This document shows positions 16,246-27,133 of a stretch of 64,000 nt of DNA, in pieces (the stretch's first letter is position 1; every line of letters begins with the position of its first letter). The notes under the pieces were generated by a model, which was not told the origin of the DNA, made no database searches, and saw nothing but the letters and a program-made list of their open reading frames with translations. Source of the DNA: Paracoccaceae bacterium Fryx2 (GTDB lineage Bacteria; Pseudomonadota; Alphaproteobacteria; Rhodobacterales; Rhodobacteraceae). The stretch spans positions 1,302,001 through 1,366,000 of the forward strand of contig JAVSGI010000003.1 of the NCBI GenBank assembly GCA_032334235.1. Reading direction: 5' to 3'. Position numbers and translations under genes: made by a program.

Positions 16246-17415
16246 GTGTTCCCCACCTGACACAGGATTCCCATTGAGGGCCTGATGTGCCATATTCGGG
16301 GCATGAGACGCGATGACATTTGCCTTTACCTTGGCCCCGCCGACCGTGCTGAGCTTCAAGCTCTGATCACCAACCGCAACACTGCGCGCAAGCTCGTCTG
16401 GCGTTCCGAGATCGTGCTGGCGACAGCGGACGGTCACGGCACTTTTGAGATCATGCGGCGCGCACGCACTTCGAAGCCCACGGTCTGGCGCTGGCAGGCT
16501 CGGTATCTCGATGAGGGTGTGGACGGCCTCAAGCGCGACAAGACAAGGCCCTCGCGCGTGCCGCCATTGCCCATGGAAACAAGGCTGAAGGTGATCACCA
16601 AGACGGTGCAGGAGACGCCGCCCAACGCCACCCACTGGAGCCGCGCCCTGATGGCCGAAGCCATGGGGATTTCGCCGTCGAGTGTGGGTCGCATATGGGC
16701 CGAAGCTGGCTTGAAGCCGCATCTCACGAAGGGGTTCAAGGTCTCGAATGACCCGCTGTTCGAGGAAAAGGTCACGGATATCGTCGGTCTCTACCTTGAT
16801 CCACCGGATCGGGCTGTGGTTCTGTGTGTTGATGAGAAGTCGCAGATCCAGGCGTTGGATCGGACGCAACCCGGTCTGCCGCTCAAGAAGGGGCGCGCAG
16901 CTACCATGACACACGATTATAAGCGGCACGGCACGACCACGCTGTTCGCCGCGCTGGATGTGAAATCCGGCAAGGTCATCGGCGATTGCATGCCCCGCCA
17001 TCGCGCCAAGGAGTTCCTGAAATTTCTGCGGCAGATCGACAAGGCCGTGCCCGCGCGTCGTCACGTGCACCTGGTGCTCGACAACTACGCCACCCACAAG
17101 ACGCCCGAGGTGAAAGCATGGCTGGACAAGCACCCGCGCTTCAAGCTGCACTTCACGCCCACCAGCGCCTCATGGCTGAACCTGGTCGAACGCTTCTTCG
17201 CCGAAATCACATCGAGGCGCATCCGACGTGGCAGCTATTCCAGCGTCGATGACCTGAAGACCGCGATCTACGACTATCTGGCGCAGCACAACGAGAAGCC
17301 GAAGCCCTTCAGGTGGACCAAAACCGCCGAGGACATCCTCACCCGAGAACGCCGCGCGCTCGACAAACTCGACGAAATTCGCGGAAACAGGTAGGAAGTG
17401 TCAGACTCAGAACAC
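16246..17415 (+). mobile_element. IS630-family element, copy 1 (1170 bp)
   Basis: The ends read GTGTTCCCCACCTGACAC on the left and, reverse-complemented, GTGTTCTGAGTCTGACAC on the right. TA dinucleotides flank the element (16244-16245 and 17416-17417), as expected for IS630/mariner-type insertion. The next copy begins immediately after the second TA. The two copies appear identical in sequence. Confidence 0.93.
16285..17394 (+). CDS. IS630-family DDE transposase, 369 aa
   Basis: An N-terminal Homeodomain-like HTH region (MRRARTSKPTVWRWQARYLD) precedes a DDE_3 core with VVLCVDEKSQ (first Asp), HLVLDNYATHK (second Asp) and WLNLVERFFAEI (Glu). The length is normal. ATG 16285 gives 369 residues; an ATG at 16303 would remove six. 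Intact, with a neighbouring identical copy. Confidence 0.93.
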   Translation: MCHIRGMRRDDICLYLGPADRAELQALITNRNTARKLVWRSEIVLATADGHGTFEIMRRARTSKPTVWRWQARYLDEGVDGLKRDKTRPSRVPPLPMETRLKVITKTVQETPPNATHWSRALMAEAMGISPSSVGRIWAEAGLKPHLTKGFKVSNDPLFEEKVTDIVGLYLDPPDRAVVLCVDEKSQIQALDRTQPGLPLKKGRAATMTHDYKRHGTTTLFAALDVKSGKVIGDCMPRHRAKEFLKFLRQIDKAVPARRHVHLVLDNYATHKTPEVKAWLDKHPRFKLHFTPTSASWLNLVERFFAEITSRRIRRGSYSSVDDLKTAIYDYLAQHNEKPKPFRWTKTAEDILTRERRALDKLDEIRGNR

Positions 17416-17417
17416 TA

Positions 17418-18587
17418 GTGTTCCCCACCTGACACAGGATTCCCATTGAGGGCCTGATGTGCCATATTCGGGGCATGAGACGCGATGACATTTGCCTTTA
17501 CCTTGGCCCCGCCGACCGTGCTGAGCTTCAAGCTCTGATCACCAACCGCAACACTGCGCGCAAGCTCGTCTGGCGTTCCGAGATCGTGCTGGCGACAGCG
17601 GACGGTCACGGCACTTTTGAGATCATGCGGCGCGCACGCACTTCGAAGCCCACGGTCTGGCGCTGGCAGGCTCGGTATCTCGATGAGGGTGTGGACGGCC
17701 TCAAGCGCGACAAGACAAGGCCCTCGCGCGTGCCGCCATTGCCCATGGAAACAAGGCTGAAGGTGATCACCAAGACGGTGCAGGAGACGCCGCCCAACGC
17801 CACCCACTGGAGCCGCGCCCTGATGGCCGAAGCCATGGGGATTTCGCCGTCGAGTGTGGGTCGCATATGGGCCGAAGCTGGCTTGAAGCCGCATCTCACG
17901 AAGGGGTTCAAGGTCTCGAATGACCCGCTGTTCGAGGAAAAGGTCACGGATATCGTCGGTCTCTACCTTGATCCACCGGATCGGGCTGTGGTTCTGTGTG
18001 TTGATGAGAAGTCGCAGATCCAGGCGTTGGATCGGACGCAACCCGGTCTGCCGCTCAAGAAGGGGCGCGCAGCTACCATGACACACGATTATAAGCGGCA
18101 CGGCACGACCACGCTGTTCGCCGCGCTGGATGTGAAATCCGGCAAGGTCATCGGCGATTGCATGCCCCGCCATCGCGCCAAGGAGTTCCTGAAATTTCTG
18201 CGGCAGATCGACAAGGCCGTGCCCGCGCGTCGTCACGTGCACCTGGTGCTCGACAACTACGCCACCCACAAGACGCCCGAGGTGAAAGCATGGCTGGACA
18301 AGCACCCGCGCTTCAAGCTGCACTTCACGCCCACCAGCGCCTCATGGCTGAACCTGGTCGAACGCTTCTTCGCCGAAATCACATCGAGGCGCATCCGACG
18401 TGGCAGCTATTCCAGCGTCGATGACCTGAAGACCGCGATCTACGACTATCTGGCGCAGCACAACGAGAAGCCGAAGCCCTTCAGGTGGACCAAAACCGCC
18501 GAGGACATCCTCACCCGAGAACGCCGCGCGCTCGACAAACTCGACGAAATTCGCGGAAACAGGTAGGAAGTGTCAGACTCAGAACAC
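17418..18587 (+). mobile_element. IS630-family element, copy 2, in tandem (1170 bp)
   Basis: This is an apparently identical head-to-tail repeat of copy 1. The two share a single TA between them, and another TA follows at 18588-18589. That last TA forms part of the TAG stop of the leftward Hhe-like gene. The repeat unit is exactly 1172 bases. Confidence 0.93.
17457..18566 (+). CDS. IS630-family DDE transposase (copy 2), 369 aa
   Basis: The protein is identical to the transposase at 16285-17394, with all three DDE motif regions present. Intact. Confidence 0.93.
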   Translation: MCHIRGMRRDDICLYLGPADRAELQALITNRNTARKLVWRSEIVLATADGHGTFEIMRRARTSKPTVWRWQARYLDEGVDGLKRDKTRPSRVPPLPMETRLKVITKTVQETPPNATHWSRALMAEAMGISPSSVGRIWAEAGLKPHLTKGFKVSNDPLFEEKVTDIVGLYLDPPDRAVVLCVDEKSQIQALDRTQPGLPLKKGRAATMTHDYKRHGTTTLFAALDVKSGKVIGDCMPRHRAKEFLKFLRQIDKAVPARRHVHLVLDNYATHKTPEVKAWLDKHPRFKLHFTPTSASWLNLVERFFAEITSRRIRRGSYSSVDDLKTAIYDYLAQHNEKPKPFRWTKTAEDILTRERRALDKLDEIRGNR

Positions 18588-21500
18588 TAGCGTACGATGG
18601 CCGACAGAATAACCGCCTGCAGGTCCGTCCCGACGCGGAGAAAACCCATCAGACGCGCTATAGCGCGCACCATGTCCTCGGGTGGCATTTCGCCGCTCTC
18701 AGACGCGATCAGACGGGCGGCGGCCGCAATTTCCATCGGAGGCAGCGCTGTTGCCCTCAGCAGCGTACCACTTTCGGCTGATCGGTCTCGCACTGGCGGA
18801 TTTTCGGCTTGCGGGCCGGTCAGCCAAAAAATCACCAATCGGTCGGATGCCGTCCGGGGCCTGGCGCATTGCATGTTTCAGCGCTGCCAGCGTCGCATCC
18901 GTGATACGGCTCCCTGTCCGGGCTTTGCCAAACGCTGCGGACACACGCCGGGCAACCTCATCGCTGTGGACCGGACCCTCAATCTCCACAATCCGCGACA
19001 CAAGACCCGCCAGTTGATGAATCGGCGCCTCGTGCGGCTCGACCGCGCTTTGCAGCCGGATATCCGCGCGCTGATAGGCGGGCACCGTCAGGCGAATATC
19101 GTCGATGACAATCGGTGCTGTCTCAGGCTCTTCGATCTTGCCCCCCACAACCTCGCGCCCGATGTTTGCCCCTCTGACCTTGATCCCCTGCCCCGCGGCC
19201 TGCCGTGCAGTCTCCAGCGCCGCGGCAAGACGGCGGATTTCACTGTCACGCCGGTGGAACCAGTCCGTGCTCCAGATCCGGTGGAACTGCCAGCCGAGGT
19301 TTTCAAGGATGTCCTGCCGCAATCGATCACGCTCACGCGCCCAGAGGGCAGAATGATAGGTGGCGCCGTCACACTCGATAGCCGCGATGTACTGGCCGGG
19401 CCTCTCAGGGTGGCGGATTCCAAGGTCGATCCGAAATCCTGCACTGCCGACCTGCGCGTCAGCCTCATAGCCAAGTGAGCGGATTACTTCGGCCACGTCC
19501 TCTTCGAACGGGCTGTCGGCATCAAGACCGGTTGGCAGGCGCTCGTCAATGATGCCGGTCTTTGCGAAATCGAGAAAGCGTTTCAGCACGCGTGGGCCAT
19601 CGCGGAGTGTGCGCGAAGGGTCGATATCGCCGGGATCGAACGAGGCAAACACCTCGCATCTCACTCGGGCGCGACTAAACAGCACGTTGAGCCTGCGCTC
19701 ACCTCCTTCGCCGTTTACAGGGCCAAATGTCATGCTGGACAGTCGGCCATTGGCCTCATGCGGGCCGTAGCCCACGGAAATTAGGATGACATCGCGTTCA
19801 TCGCCCTGCACGTTTTCGATATTCTTGACGAACACGTCCTCGTGCTGGCCTTCGCGCAGGAACGCATCCAGCACGGAATCCTGACGGCGGCCATGTTCCA
19901 GCACCTCGGTCAACATATCGGCCTGGGCTTTGGAAAAGGCCACGACCCCAAGCGACAAATCGGGCCAGTCCCGCGCGTGGCGAGCCATCGCGGCGACAAT
20001 TTCATGCGCCTCGATCTTGTTGGTGCCAGCACGGCCACCGCCCTTGCTCGCACTAGAATAGACGCCCGGCACCCTACGAAACTTCAAGCCGTAGTTGTCA
20101 TCCAGTTCGAGCGGCGACGGCGGCAGCACCAAATTATTGCCGTAGAATTCGGCGTTCGACACCCGGATCAGTGATGGATCGCGCGAGCGATAGTGCCATT
20201 CCAGCATCCGTTGCCGCAACCCGCGCGCCTCGCACAAGGTCAGGATACTTTCCATATCGGCGGCCGACGCGGCTACGGGCGCGTCCGCATCCTCGGCATC
20301 ATTATCGTCCACATCATCAACCAGCCGATCGAAGAACGACGTCGGTGGAAGCTGTTTCTGATCGCCCACAACTACGATCTGCCGCGAACGGGCCACAACG
20401 CCCAGCGCGTCTTCAGGTCGGATCTGGCTCGCCTCATCGATGACCAGCAGATCAAAGGTGACAGACCCCGGCGGCAGGAATTGTGCCACGGAAATCGGGC
20501 TCATCAACATCACGGGCTTGATGCGCTGCACCATGGAGCCCGCATTCTTCATCACCCAACGAATGGATTTATGGCCACGCTTGCGGGCAATTTCGCCCCG
20601 GATGACGGCCATCTCGCCCATATGGCCTTTGGGCATCTGCTCAAAATGCCGTGCGAGCACAAGGGATTGCGCATCTTTCAGGCGGTCGCGTTCAAGACCC
20701 CGAAACACCTCCACCAGATCGTGACGGTTCAGTGTGGCCAGTTCGTTCAGGTCCGGGCGGACCTTGCGGGCCAGTCGCCAGCGCGCCTCAGCACAAGCGT
20801 AGGTGAATTCGGTCTGGGCCTGCGCCGCATCCAGCCTGCCTTCGGCGACGGCATCGACGATGGCTTCGGCCCCGCCCTTGACCAATGTTCCGATGCAAAG
20901 ACTAAGCGCCGTCCAGTCAGCGTAACGCGCAAGACTGCCTCGCATTTGTTCCAGCCGAAAAACGATCTGCGGCAAATGCACGGACGCCAGAGTTTCACCC
21001 AAGCCCGCCTGCGCCAGATCGAGGCCTAGCCGCGCTATGGGCACCCCCAGCCGGGTTTCTGCCTCCTGCCGGTCTCGTGCAAGCGCCGCCGCCTGTGCAT
21101 CGGGATCGGGCACTGCACCCATTGCCGAACTCAAGGCAGCGGGCGATGTGAACACCCCTGCACGCCGCACGGCAGCCAGCCAAGCCGCGGCGGTCTGCGC
21201 TTCGTCAAAGCGGGTCCGTTCGCCACGCCACGCTTCACCCAGCACGGTTTGCAACCAGCCCTCCTCATCGGCGAGGCTGCGACGTTTGCGATGCACATCG
21301 GCCAGCTGATCGACCAGAGCAAGGCGTATCGCAGGGGCTTTTGGCAGGGGCGTTTTCAACAGGCTGGCGAGTTCAGCACTGACACGCCGATACGGGCCGA
21401 ACAAACGCGCGAAGTACGACGCTTGCCCACGCAGGATGCCTGATCGCAGCGGGGCAGGATCAACTGACCATGCCGCATCAGTGAAATCCGTTTCGGCGGA

Positions 21501-23285
21501 CCGGCGCGCATTTGCCCAGCTGGCACCGCTGGCCAGCGCCTCAGTCAGGCGGGGTTCCGTAGCGCGGTCAAACAGCTGAGTTATCTGGGCGGCACCGGTG
21601 GCCGGTGCAGCACCGAGCGCCGCAAGCGCCTCGCCAAGTGCGGCGATGGCACCCAGGGATTCTGGAATGGAAAGACCAAGGGCCGCGGCCAGTTGGGCCG
21701 CTTTTCCCGCAACTCGCGCTGAAGCGGCAAGCGCTACGTCCAGTTCCTGACCAAGGCGCGCAAGATCAGTCGGCTGAAGGTCCAGCACCGTCACCCCGGC
21801 GAAAGGGTGATCCGCAGGTTCGCCCACAGCGGCAAGGGCCGCGACGAAACGGTCGATCCCCGCCCGCGTGTCGACGCGCGCGTCAGAGCCGAGCAGTTCG
21901 AGCCCTTCCAGTGGGATCGCAGGCGGCGACACATTCCGGCCAATGAAACGGGTGATTTCTGACATAGCCTGAAACGGTGTCTCGGTGCCCGGTGCGATCG
22001 GCAAGTGCAACAAATCGGAAATGCGGTTCAAATCATCGCGCGTGCGGCGCAGACGGGCCGTATCGCTTACAGGTGGCAGCGGGCGGGTGCTGGCCATCAG
22101 GGTGCGGCCCAGCTCCTGCGCCAGCGCCTTCTTGTTGGCACCGCGCGAATGCAGTTCCAGACAGATGTCGCGCAACCCGGTCTTGACCAGCCGGTCATGC
22201 ACCACCGACAGCGCTGCCATCTTTTCGGCGACGAACAGCACTGTCTTGCCGTCATGCGCTGCGGCGGCAATCAGGTTTGTGATGGTTTGCGATTTGCCAG
22301 TTCCGGGCGGCCCCTGCACAACAAGGCTGGACCCGCGCCGGACCTCTTCGATTACTTTGGTCTGGGAGGCGTCGGCATCGATCACCTGAATGATTTCGGC
22401 CGGGTCAAGCAGGGTATCCAGTCGGTCCTCTGGGCCAAAGATCGAGGGCTCATGTGCGAAACCTTCGGACAGCAGCCCACGCACCAGCTCATTCTCCGCC
22501 ACGCCACCTTCGGGCCATGTCTCCGGATCAAGATCTCGGTGCATCAACAGTTTGGCGAAAGAAAAGAACCCCAACTGCATTCCATCGGCGTCAATCGACC
22601 AACCCGGCTTGGCTGCAATCACTTCGCGGACCTGCGCAAAATAGTGGGCTGGGGTCCATTCTTCCGCTTCGCCGATATCAGGCAAGATCAGGCCGAAATC
22701 CTGCTTCAGCCGTTCCTGAAGCGGCAGGTTGGTCGAAAGGTCATCGTCGCGGCAGCGGATATCATAGGTTGAGGTGCGTTCATTGCGGATCAGTTCCACC
22801 GGCAGCAGGATCAGCGGTGCCTCGCGGTTGATCTGCGATGAACTGTCCTCGCGCCAGACCAGAAAACCCAGCGCCAGATACAGAATGTTGATGCCCTGCT
22901 CTTCTTCTGCGGTGCGGGCATCCACGGCAAGGCGCAGCAGACGCCGTTGCAACGCGTTCGGGCCCAGCAGCGTTTCCAGATATTGGTCGGTCTGGCGTTC
23001 AGCACCAGTGGGCTGATCAACAATCGCCAGATCAAACAACGCATCCTGATCCTCGGCGTCGCGGTCCTTGCCCATGGCCTTGAATCGCATCCGACGTGTG
23101 CCACCCAGCAATTGCGCGTAAACATCATCTGATCGCTCATTGATCACGTTCAGGCAGTTTGCCCGCTGATTGGCGCGGTTGACGTGGATCAGACGGTTGC
23201 GCGTGCCGGTTTCCAAAAGCTTGCGCCGCGCCGCTTCCAAAACCGAAGTTACGTAGCGGCCAGTATCCGAGGAAGTCATTCCCAT
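18587..23285 (-). CDS. Hhe-like DUF4011 / SF1 helicase / Vsr-type nuclease protein, about 1565 aa, frameshifted near the 3' end
   Basis: The N-terminal DUF4011-like region (LLETGTRNRLIHVNR) precedes a UPF1-like SF1 helicase. That core has Walker A QGPPGTGKSQT (K331), motif II VIDEASQ and C-terminal motifs such as NVQGDERDVI. A Vsr/MTES_1575-type nuclease domain follows (FRIDLGIRHPERPGQ, IECDGATYHS), then a DUF3320-like tail. This order matches the single-gene Hhe antiphage system as I recall it. The frame breaks in an A6 run (T6 in coding sense) at 18826-18831: the long frame continues out of phase, while the -1 frame restores a normal tail ending LMGFLRVGT...SAIVR at TAG 18587-18589. This could be a real mutation or a homopolymer error. 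Confidence 0.85.
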
Positions 23286-23477
23286 ACAGTCGTTGCCTTC
23301 CTTTAATCCATTGTCGAAAATAGGTTTTCGTTCTTTTTTGTCATCGCCCGGATTTCAGGCAATACTAAGGCGTGAAAGTAGGTGGGATGGGCTGTCTTGC
23401 ACAATCGCGATCCGATTGCTGTTCCAGCGCGACAGCCATTTGAACCAGTCTGGACCTGCCTCTTTGCCATCACGCCG

Positions 23478-24356
23478 TCAGCGCCCCTGTTTCGGCAGAT
23501 CACGCTGCGGCAGCCCGGCGTCACGGACCAGCAACACGATTTGCTGATCCTGCGGACGTCTTGCCGAGGGATCGGTATCCAATCCCAACCGCTTCAGCGC
23601 ATAATAGAGCATAGCCCTGCGAACATGGATTGTTAGCCGACCATCGATCATCCCATAATCCAGGGCGATAGCGGCTCTTTGCGGTGGTGAAAGCTCGGGA
23701 TGCGGGCCGATTTCAAGAGCCGTGATCTCTGACCAATCCGCGTCCGAAGCTTGATCCACGCCGCCTGCCCTGATGGCTCGCGTGTCAAGCATGCGCGACA
23801 ACACAAAATCCTTGAAGCATTCGTCGACTTCGCACCACGCCCTTGCATGCCAGCGAAAACCATCAAAGGCCAAAGCATGCGGCGCCATCCACCGCCACAT
23901 CGGTTCGGGGCGCGAAAACGATTGATAACGCACTTCCAGCGCCTGTTTGCGCCCGATTGCCTCGACTACAGCACGCAGGATTTCTGCATCCACACCGCGC
24001 ACAGGAACGGGGGTGGCATCATGTGCCGGTGGCGCTGACAGCCAGCTATCGGCTTGCGCAATCAACCCGGCGCTGACCGCCCGCAAAGACGAAAGATACC
24101 GGTTGGCATCGGGTTTGAAAAAGCGAGGCGTGAAGTCCGGTGCACGCTCGTAGCTGCGGACACGAACATTATAGACCATGTTGCCCGGGGCAAGGTCCGA
24201 ATACTTTGTCAGGTCACCAGAGGCCTGATTGACCGAGACCTGAAACGTTTCGATCAGGTCGGACCGGTTCACTTGCCCCTGCCAGAACAGCCGGAACTCG
24301 ATGAATTCAAGGCGCTGCTCGACACTCCAGCGCAGTTCGCCGACTTCCTTCGCCAC
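23478..24356 (-). CDS. WYL-domain transcriptional regulator (BrxR/CapW-like), 292 aa
   Basis: An N-terminal winged helix (RLEFIEFRLFWQGQVNRSDL) is followed by a WYL domain (residues about 110-190; KQALEVRYQSFSRPE, APHALAFDGFRWHARAWCE) and a WCX-type C-terminal extension. The architecture and length match BrxR/CapW repressors that control phage-defence operons. GTG at 24356 is preferred because GGAGGAGG lies about five bases upstream; an ATG at 24374 would place that site inside the gene. It heads the leftward transcription unit with the Hhe-like gene and faces the AddB-like gene, so it may regulate both directions. Confidence 0.87.
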   Translation of the reverse strand: MAKEVGELRWSVEQRLEFIEFRLFWQGQVNRSDLIETFQVSVNQASGDLTKYSDLAPGNMVYNVRVRSYERAPDFTPRFFKPDANRYLSSLRAVSAGLIAQADSWLSAPPAHDATPVPVRGVDAEILRAVVEAIGRKQALEVRYQSFSRPEPMWRWMAPHALAFDGFRWHARAWCEVDECFKDFVLSRMLDTRAIRAGGVDQASDADWSEITALEIGPHPELSPPQRAAIALDYGMIDGRLTIHVRRAMLYYALKRLGLDTDPSARRPQDQQIVLLVRDAGLPQRDLPKQGR

Positions 24357-24511
24357 CAAAGCCTCCTCCAGCATAGCAGATGGTGTATAACCAGTAACTA
24401 GACAGGGTAGATATTTTGTCGCACGATGGCAAGATCGAATCGGTTCAGCCGTGTTTGGCAGTCCGAGGCAACGGTGTCAGGTCACGTTAGCGGAACAGGA
24501 AGGTTGAGCGC
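24357..24511. promoter_or_regulatory. Divergent control region of the WYL/Hhe-like and AddAB/SbcCD-like units
   Basis: These 155 bases lie between divergent starts. The central part (24385-24425) is A+T-rich and is the likely place for the promoters. I could not identify a clear operator palindrome. The rightward start at 24512 has AGGAAGG about six bases upstream. Confidence 0.4.
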
Positions 24512-27133
24512 ATGAAAATTGACCCGATCCTGACGGCCCACCCTGTCACCGGTGCTGTGCGGCACATCACGGCAGATCTGCTAGGCGCAACCTATCTAGC
24601 CCCTCGCACGCCCACCTTCGACCTGACGGTGGCGTTGCAGCAGGGCCCGTCACCGTGGCGCGACAGCTTCACCGCCGCACCCGCAGAAACTGCACTGGCA
24701 ATTGAGCGCGGGATCGTCTCGCTTGCCCGAGCGACCAAAACACTTTCGCCAGAGGCGATCGAGATGCGCGATTTGCCGGACGGCCGCGCGCGACGGCATC
24801 TGTCGGCGCTGGGCGATCTTTGGCGGCAGATAGGTGACGCCCTGCCGGATGATCTGGGGGTCTTGGCGCATGTGTTGCACTCGGAATCAGACCAAGCCGT
24901 CGAAGCCTTGCCCGTGCTTAATCCAACGGCTTGCGCTTTTTCCGATCCGGCGGAAGTCGCGCTGATCGAGAGGCTTGTGGCACATCACGGATCGGCCCCA
25001 CCGGAAGCGCGCGCTGCTTGGCAAAGCAGCAGAGTTTCCCCGCACGCCAATGCGACCGGTGCCTTGGGGCACCTTCAGGCGAACTTGACCAGCAACTCCG
25101 CGCCCTTTGACCCTGACAGCAGTATAGCCGTTTTTGGCCTGCGCGATCCCATCGAGGAGGCCGCCTTTGCCGCGGCCCGCACCCGGCAGTTGTTGGACAG
25201 CAGGGTCATTTCCTCGCCACAAGAAGTTGGCCTGCTGATCCCGGACGACGCCATCTATCTGGAACAACTTGCACAATCGTTCGACGCTCTTGGACTGCCA
25301 CTGGCGGGTCTTCCCGTCGAACCCGCAACGCGTGACCATGTCGGTGAACTGTTGACTGCGGCCTTGGCAATTCTGCGTGGTCCAGCCCCCAGAACCGCGC
25401 TTGCAAGTCTTTTCACCTCGCCCTTGGCGCCCTGGAGCGCAGATCAAGGCGCGTTGATGGCCAGAGAGACAATGGAAAACGGCCGGTCGCGCAGTGCAAA
25501 GAGCCTTGAGGGGATTTCTGCAGATCTGGTCGATACTCTGCGTCCAGTCGCAACGACGGCACGCATGATGGCACGTTTACAGGCGATTGCATCGACTCTG
25601 CCGGACCCGGAGGCCAGACGCGATTTCCAGTCGCGGGTCGCCCTGATCGGGGCAGGCCAGAACGATGAGGCTCCCGAATGGACATTAGCCTTGCGCAAAG
25701 CGGCAGCACGCCCGAACGCAAGCTCAGGGTCGGACCGCTTTGTCGAAGGAGTCAGCCTTTTCACCGAAAGCGCTTTGCCATGGCGCCCAGTGCGGCAATT
25801 GATCGTGCTGGGCATGGCGGGCCGCGCCTGGCCGCGCTCGGCGCCAGCAAACCCGCTGTTCACCGACAGCGAAATAGCACAGATCAAAGAGCATACCGGT
25901 CTGACGATGCGGACCCGCGCCGATGTGCTGAACCGCAGGCTGGAATTGTTCCGCCGCCAGCTTTGTGCCGCCAGTGACGGCGCCACCCTGCTGGTGCCCG
26001 CCCGGGATGCTGCAGGAAAGTCGCTTGCGCCTGCCACTGTGCTCGCCCTGATCGGACGGGCACTGAAGGCGGCAAAGCCGGAGGATTTGGTGACAGACCT
26101 GCGCGCCATGCCCTCTGCGGCATGGCCGGTTGCGCATCGACTGACCGCGCGGCTAATGGGGGGCGGCGCGCCTGAAGTCCCCGACACCGGAATCTTGCGG
26201 ATTGGCACCGATCTGTTGCGGATCAGGCGCGAAGACGATGGGCGAGGCAAGCCGCAATCACCTTCCCGGTTGGAGACGTTGATCGTCAGCCCACTCGCCT
26301 GGGTTCTGGAGGAATTGGGCGCAAGAGACCGAACCTGGACACCTGAAGGTCTTGACGTGCTGGTCCTTGGCAGCATCGTGCATGAAGTGCTGGAAATCCT
26401 GTTTCCGAAAGCCGCGCCCATTCCTGACATGGCACAGATCGAGGCATGGGCCGATGCGGCACTGGACACAGCCATTGGTATCCACGCCCCATTCTTGTCA
26501 GCAACGGACTGGGCGGCGGAACGCGCAAGCCTGGCCCGTGAAGTGAGGCGTGTGGCACTAAGTTGGGCGCGGTTCCTAACCGCCAATGGGGCCGAGATCC
26601 TGGACAACGAGTTCCAGCTAGCGGGCGATCAGCGCGGTCTTCGCATTGCCGGGCGTGCCGATACGCTGCTGCGGCTGGCTGATGGGCGGATTGTGATCGT
26701 CGATCACAAACGGTCCGCCTCAAAGGGGCGGCGCGACCGTATGGAAAAGGGCTGGGACCTACAGGTAGCTCTTTACCGGGCGATGATGGAACGGCCCGAA
26801 GTGGATACCGAACTGACCCGGCTTGTGACGGCTGGAGTCAGCCCCGTGACTGCGTACCACCTGACCAATGACGGCACTATCCTGACCGGGCCTGCAGGCG
26901 CAGGCATTCCCGGAGCGCAGGCGGTTGTGTCAGACATCGCAGAACATGCGCTTGACCACCTTAACCAGACCATTGCCGCAGTCGGCGCGGGCGATATTGT
27001 GTTGAACCGCAGCGGCGATTCGAAACACATCCGAAAAGACCGGGGCATCACGCCTTACGCGCTGGAGAACAATAGCTTTCTGGCAGCCTTCACCTTGAGC
27101 GACCTTGCCGAGGAGCCGGACGATGACGAATGA
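24512..27133 (+). CDS. AddB-like PD-(D/E)XK nuclease family protein, 873 aa
   Basis: The C-terminal nuclease domain has LGSIVHEVLEILF, then GRADTLLRLADG (D717) and IVIVDHKRS (D731, K733), the RecB-type nuclease signature. The middle resembles the inactivated helicase domains of AddB/RexB, including RQLIVLGMAGRAWPRS. AddB binds AddA to resect double-strand ends and destroy foreign linear DNA. At 873 residues it is shorter than typical alphaproteobacterial AddB as I recall it. It has only two cysteines, neither near the nuclease domain, so the AddB iron-sulphur cluster is absent. Its stop overlaps the next start by 11 bases. Confidence 0.8.
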   Translation: MKIDPILTAHPVTGAVRHITADLLGATYLAPRTPTFDLTVALQQGPSPWRDSFTAAPAETALAIERGIVSLARATKTLSPEAIEMRDLPDGRARRHLSALGDLWRQIGDALPDDLGVLAHVLHSESDQAVEALPVLNPTACAFSDPAEVALIERLVAHHGSAPPEARAAWQSSRVSPHANATGALGHLQANLTSNSAPFDPDSSIAVFGLRDPIEEAAFAAARTRQLLDSRVISSPQEVGLLIPDDAIYLEQLAQSFDALGLPLAGLPVEPATRDHVGELLTAALAILRGPAPRTALASLFTSPLAPWSADQGALMARETMENGRSRSAKSLEGISADLVDTLRPVATTARMMARLQAIASTLPDPEARRDFQSRVALIGAGQNDEAPEWTLALRKAAARPNASSGSDRFVEGVSLFTESALPWRPVRQLIVLGMAGRAWPRSAPANPLFTDSEIAQIKEHTGLTMRTRADVLNRRLELFRRQLCAASDGATLLVPARDAAGKSLAPATVLALIGRALKAAKPEDLVTDLRAMPSAAWPVAHRLTARLMGGGAPEVPDTGILRIGTDLLRIRREDDGRGKPQSPSRLETLIVSPLAWVLEELGARDRTWTPEGLDVLVLGSIVHEVLEILFPKAAPIPDMAQIEAWADAALDTAIGIHAPFLSATDWAAERASLAREVRRVALSWARFLTANGAEILDNEFQLAGDQRGLRIAGRADTLLRLADGRIVIVDHKRSASKGRRDRMEKGWDLQVALYRAMMERPEVDTELTRLVTAGVSPVTAYHLTNDGTILTGPAGAGIPGAQAVVSDIAEHALDHLNQTIAAVGAGDIVLNRSGDSKHIRKDRGITPYALENNSFLAAFTLSDLAEEPDDDE

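Noticed and set aside
16243-17151. Minus-strand 302-codon frame in each IS630 copy
   Set aside because: Antisense to an intact DDE transposase; no independent start signal.
18597-19478. Plus-strand 293-codon frame at the end of the Hhe-like gene
   Set aside because: Antisense shadow of a large, motif-rich gene.
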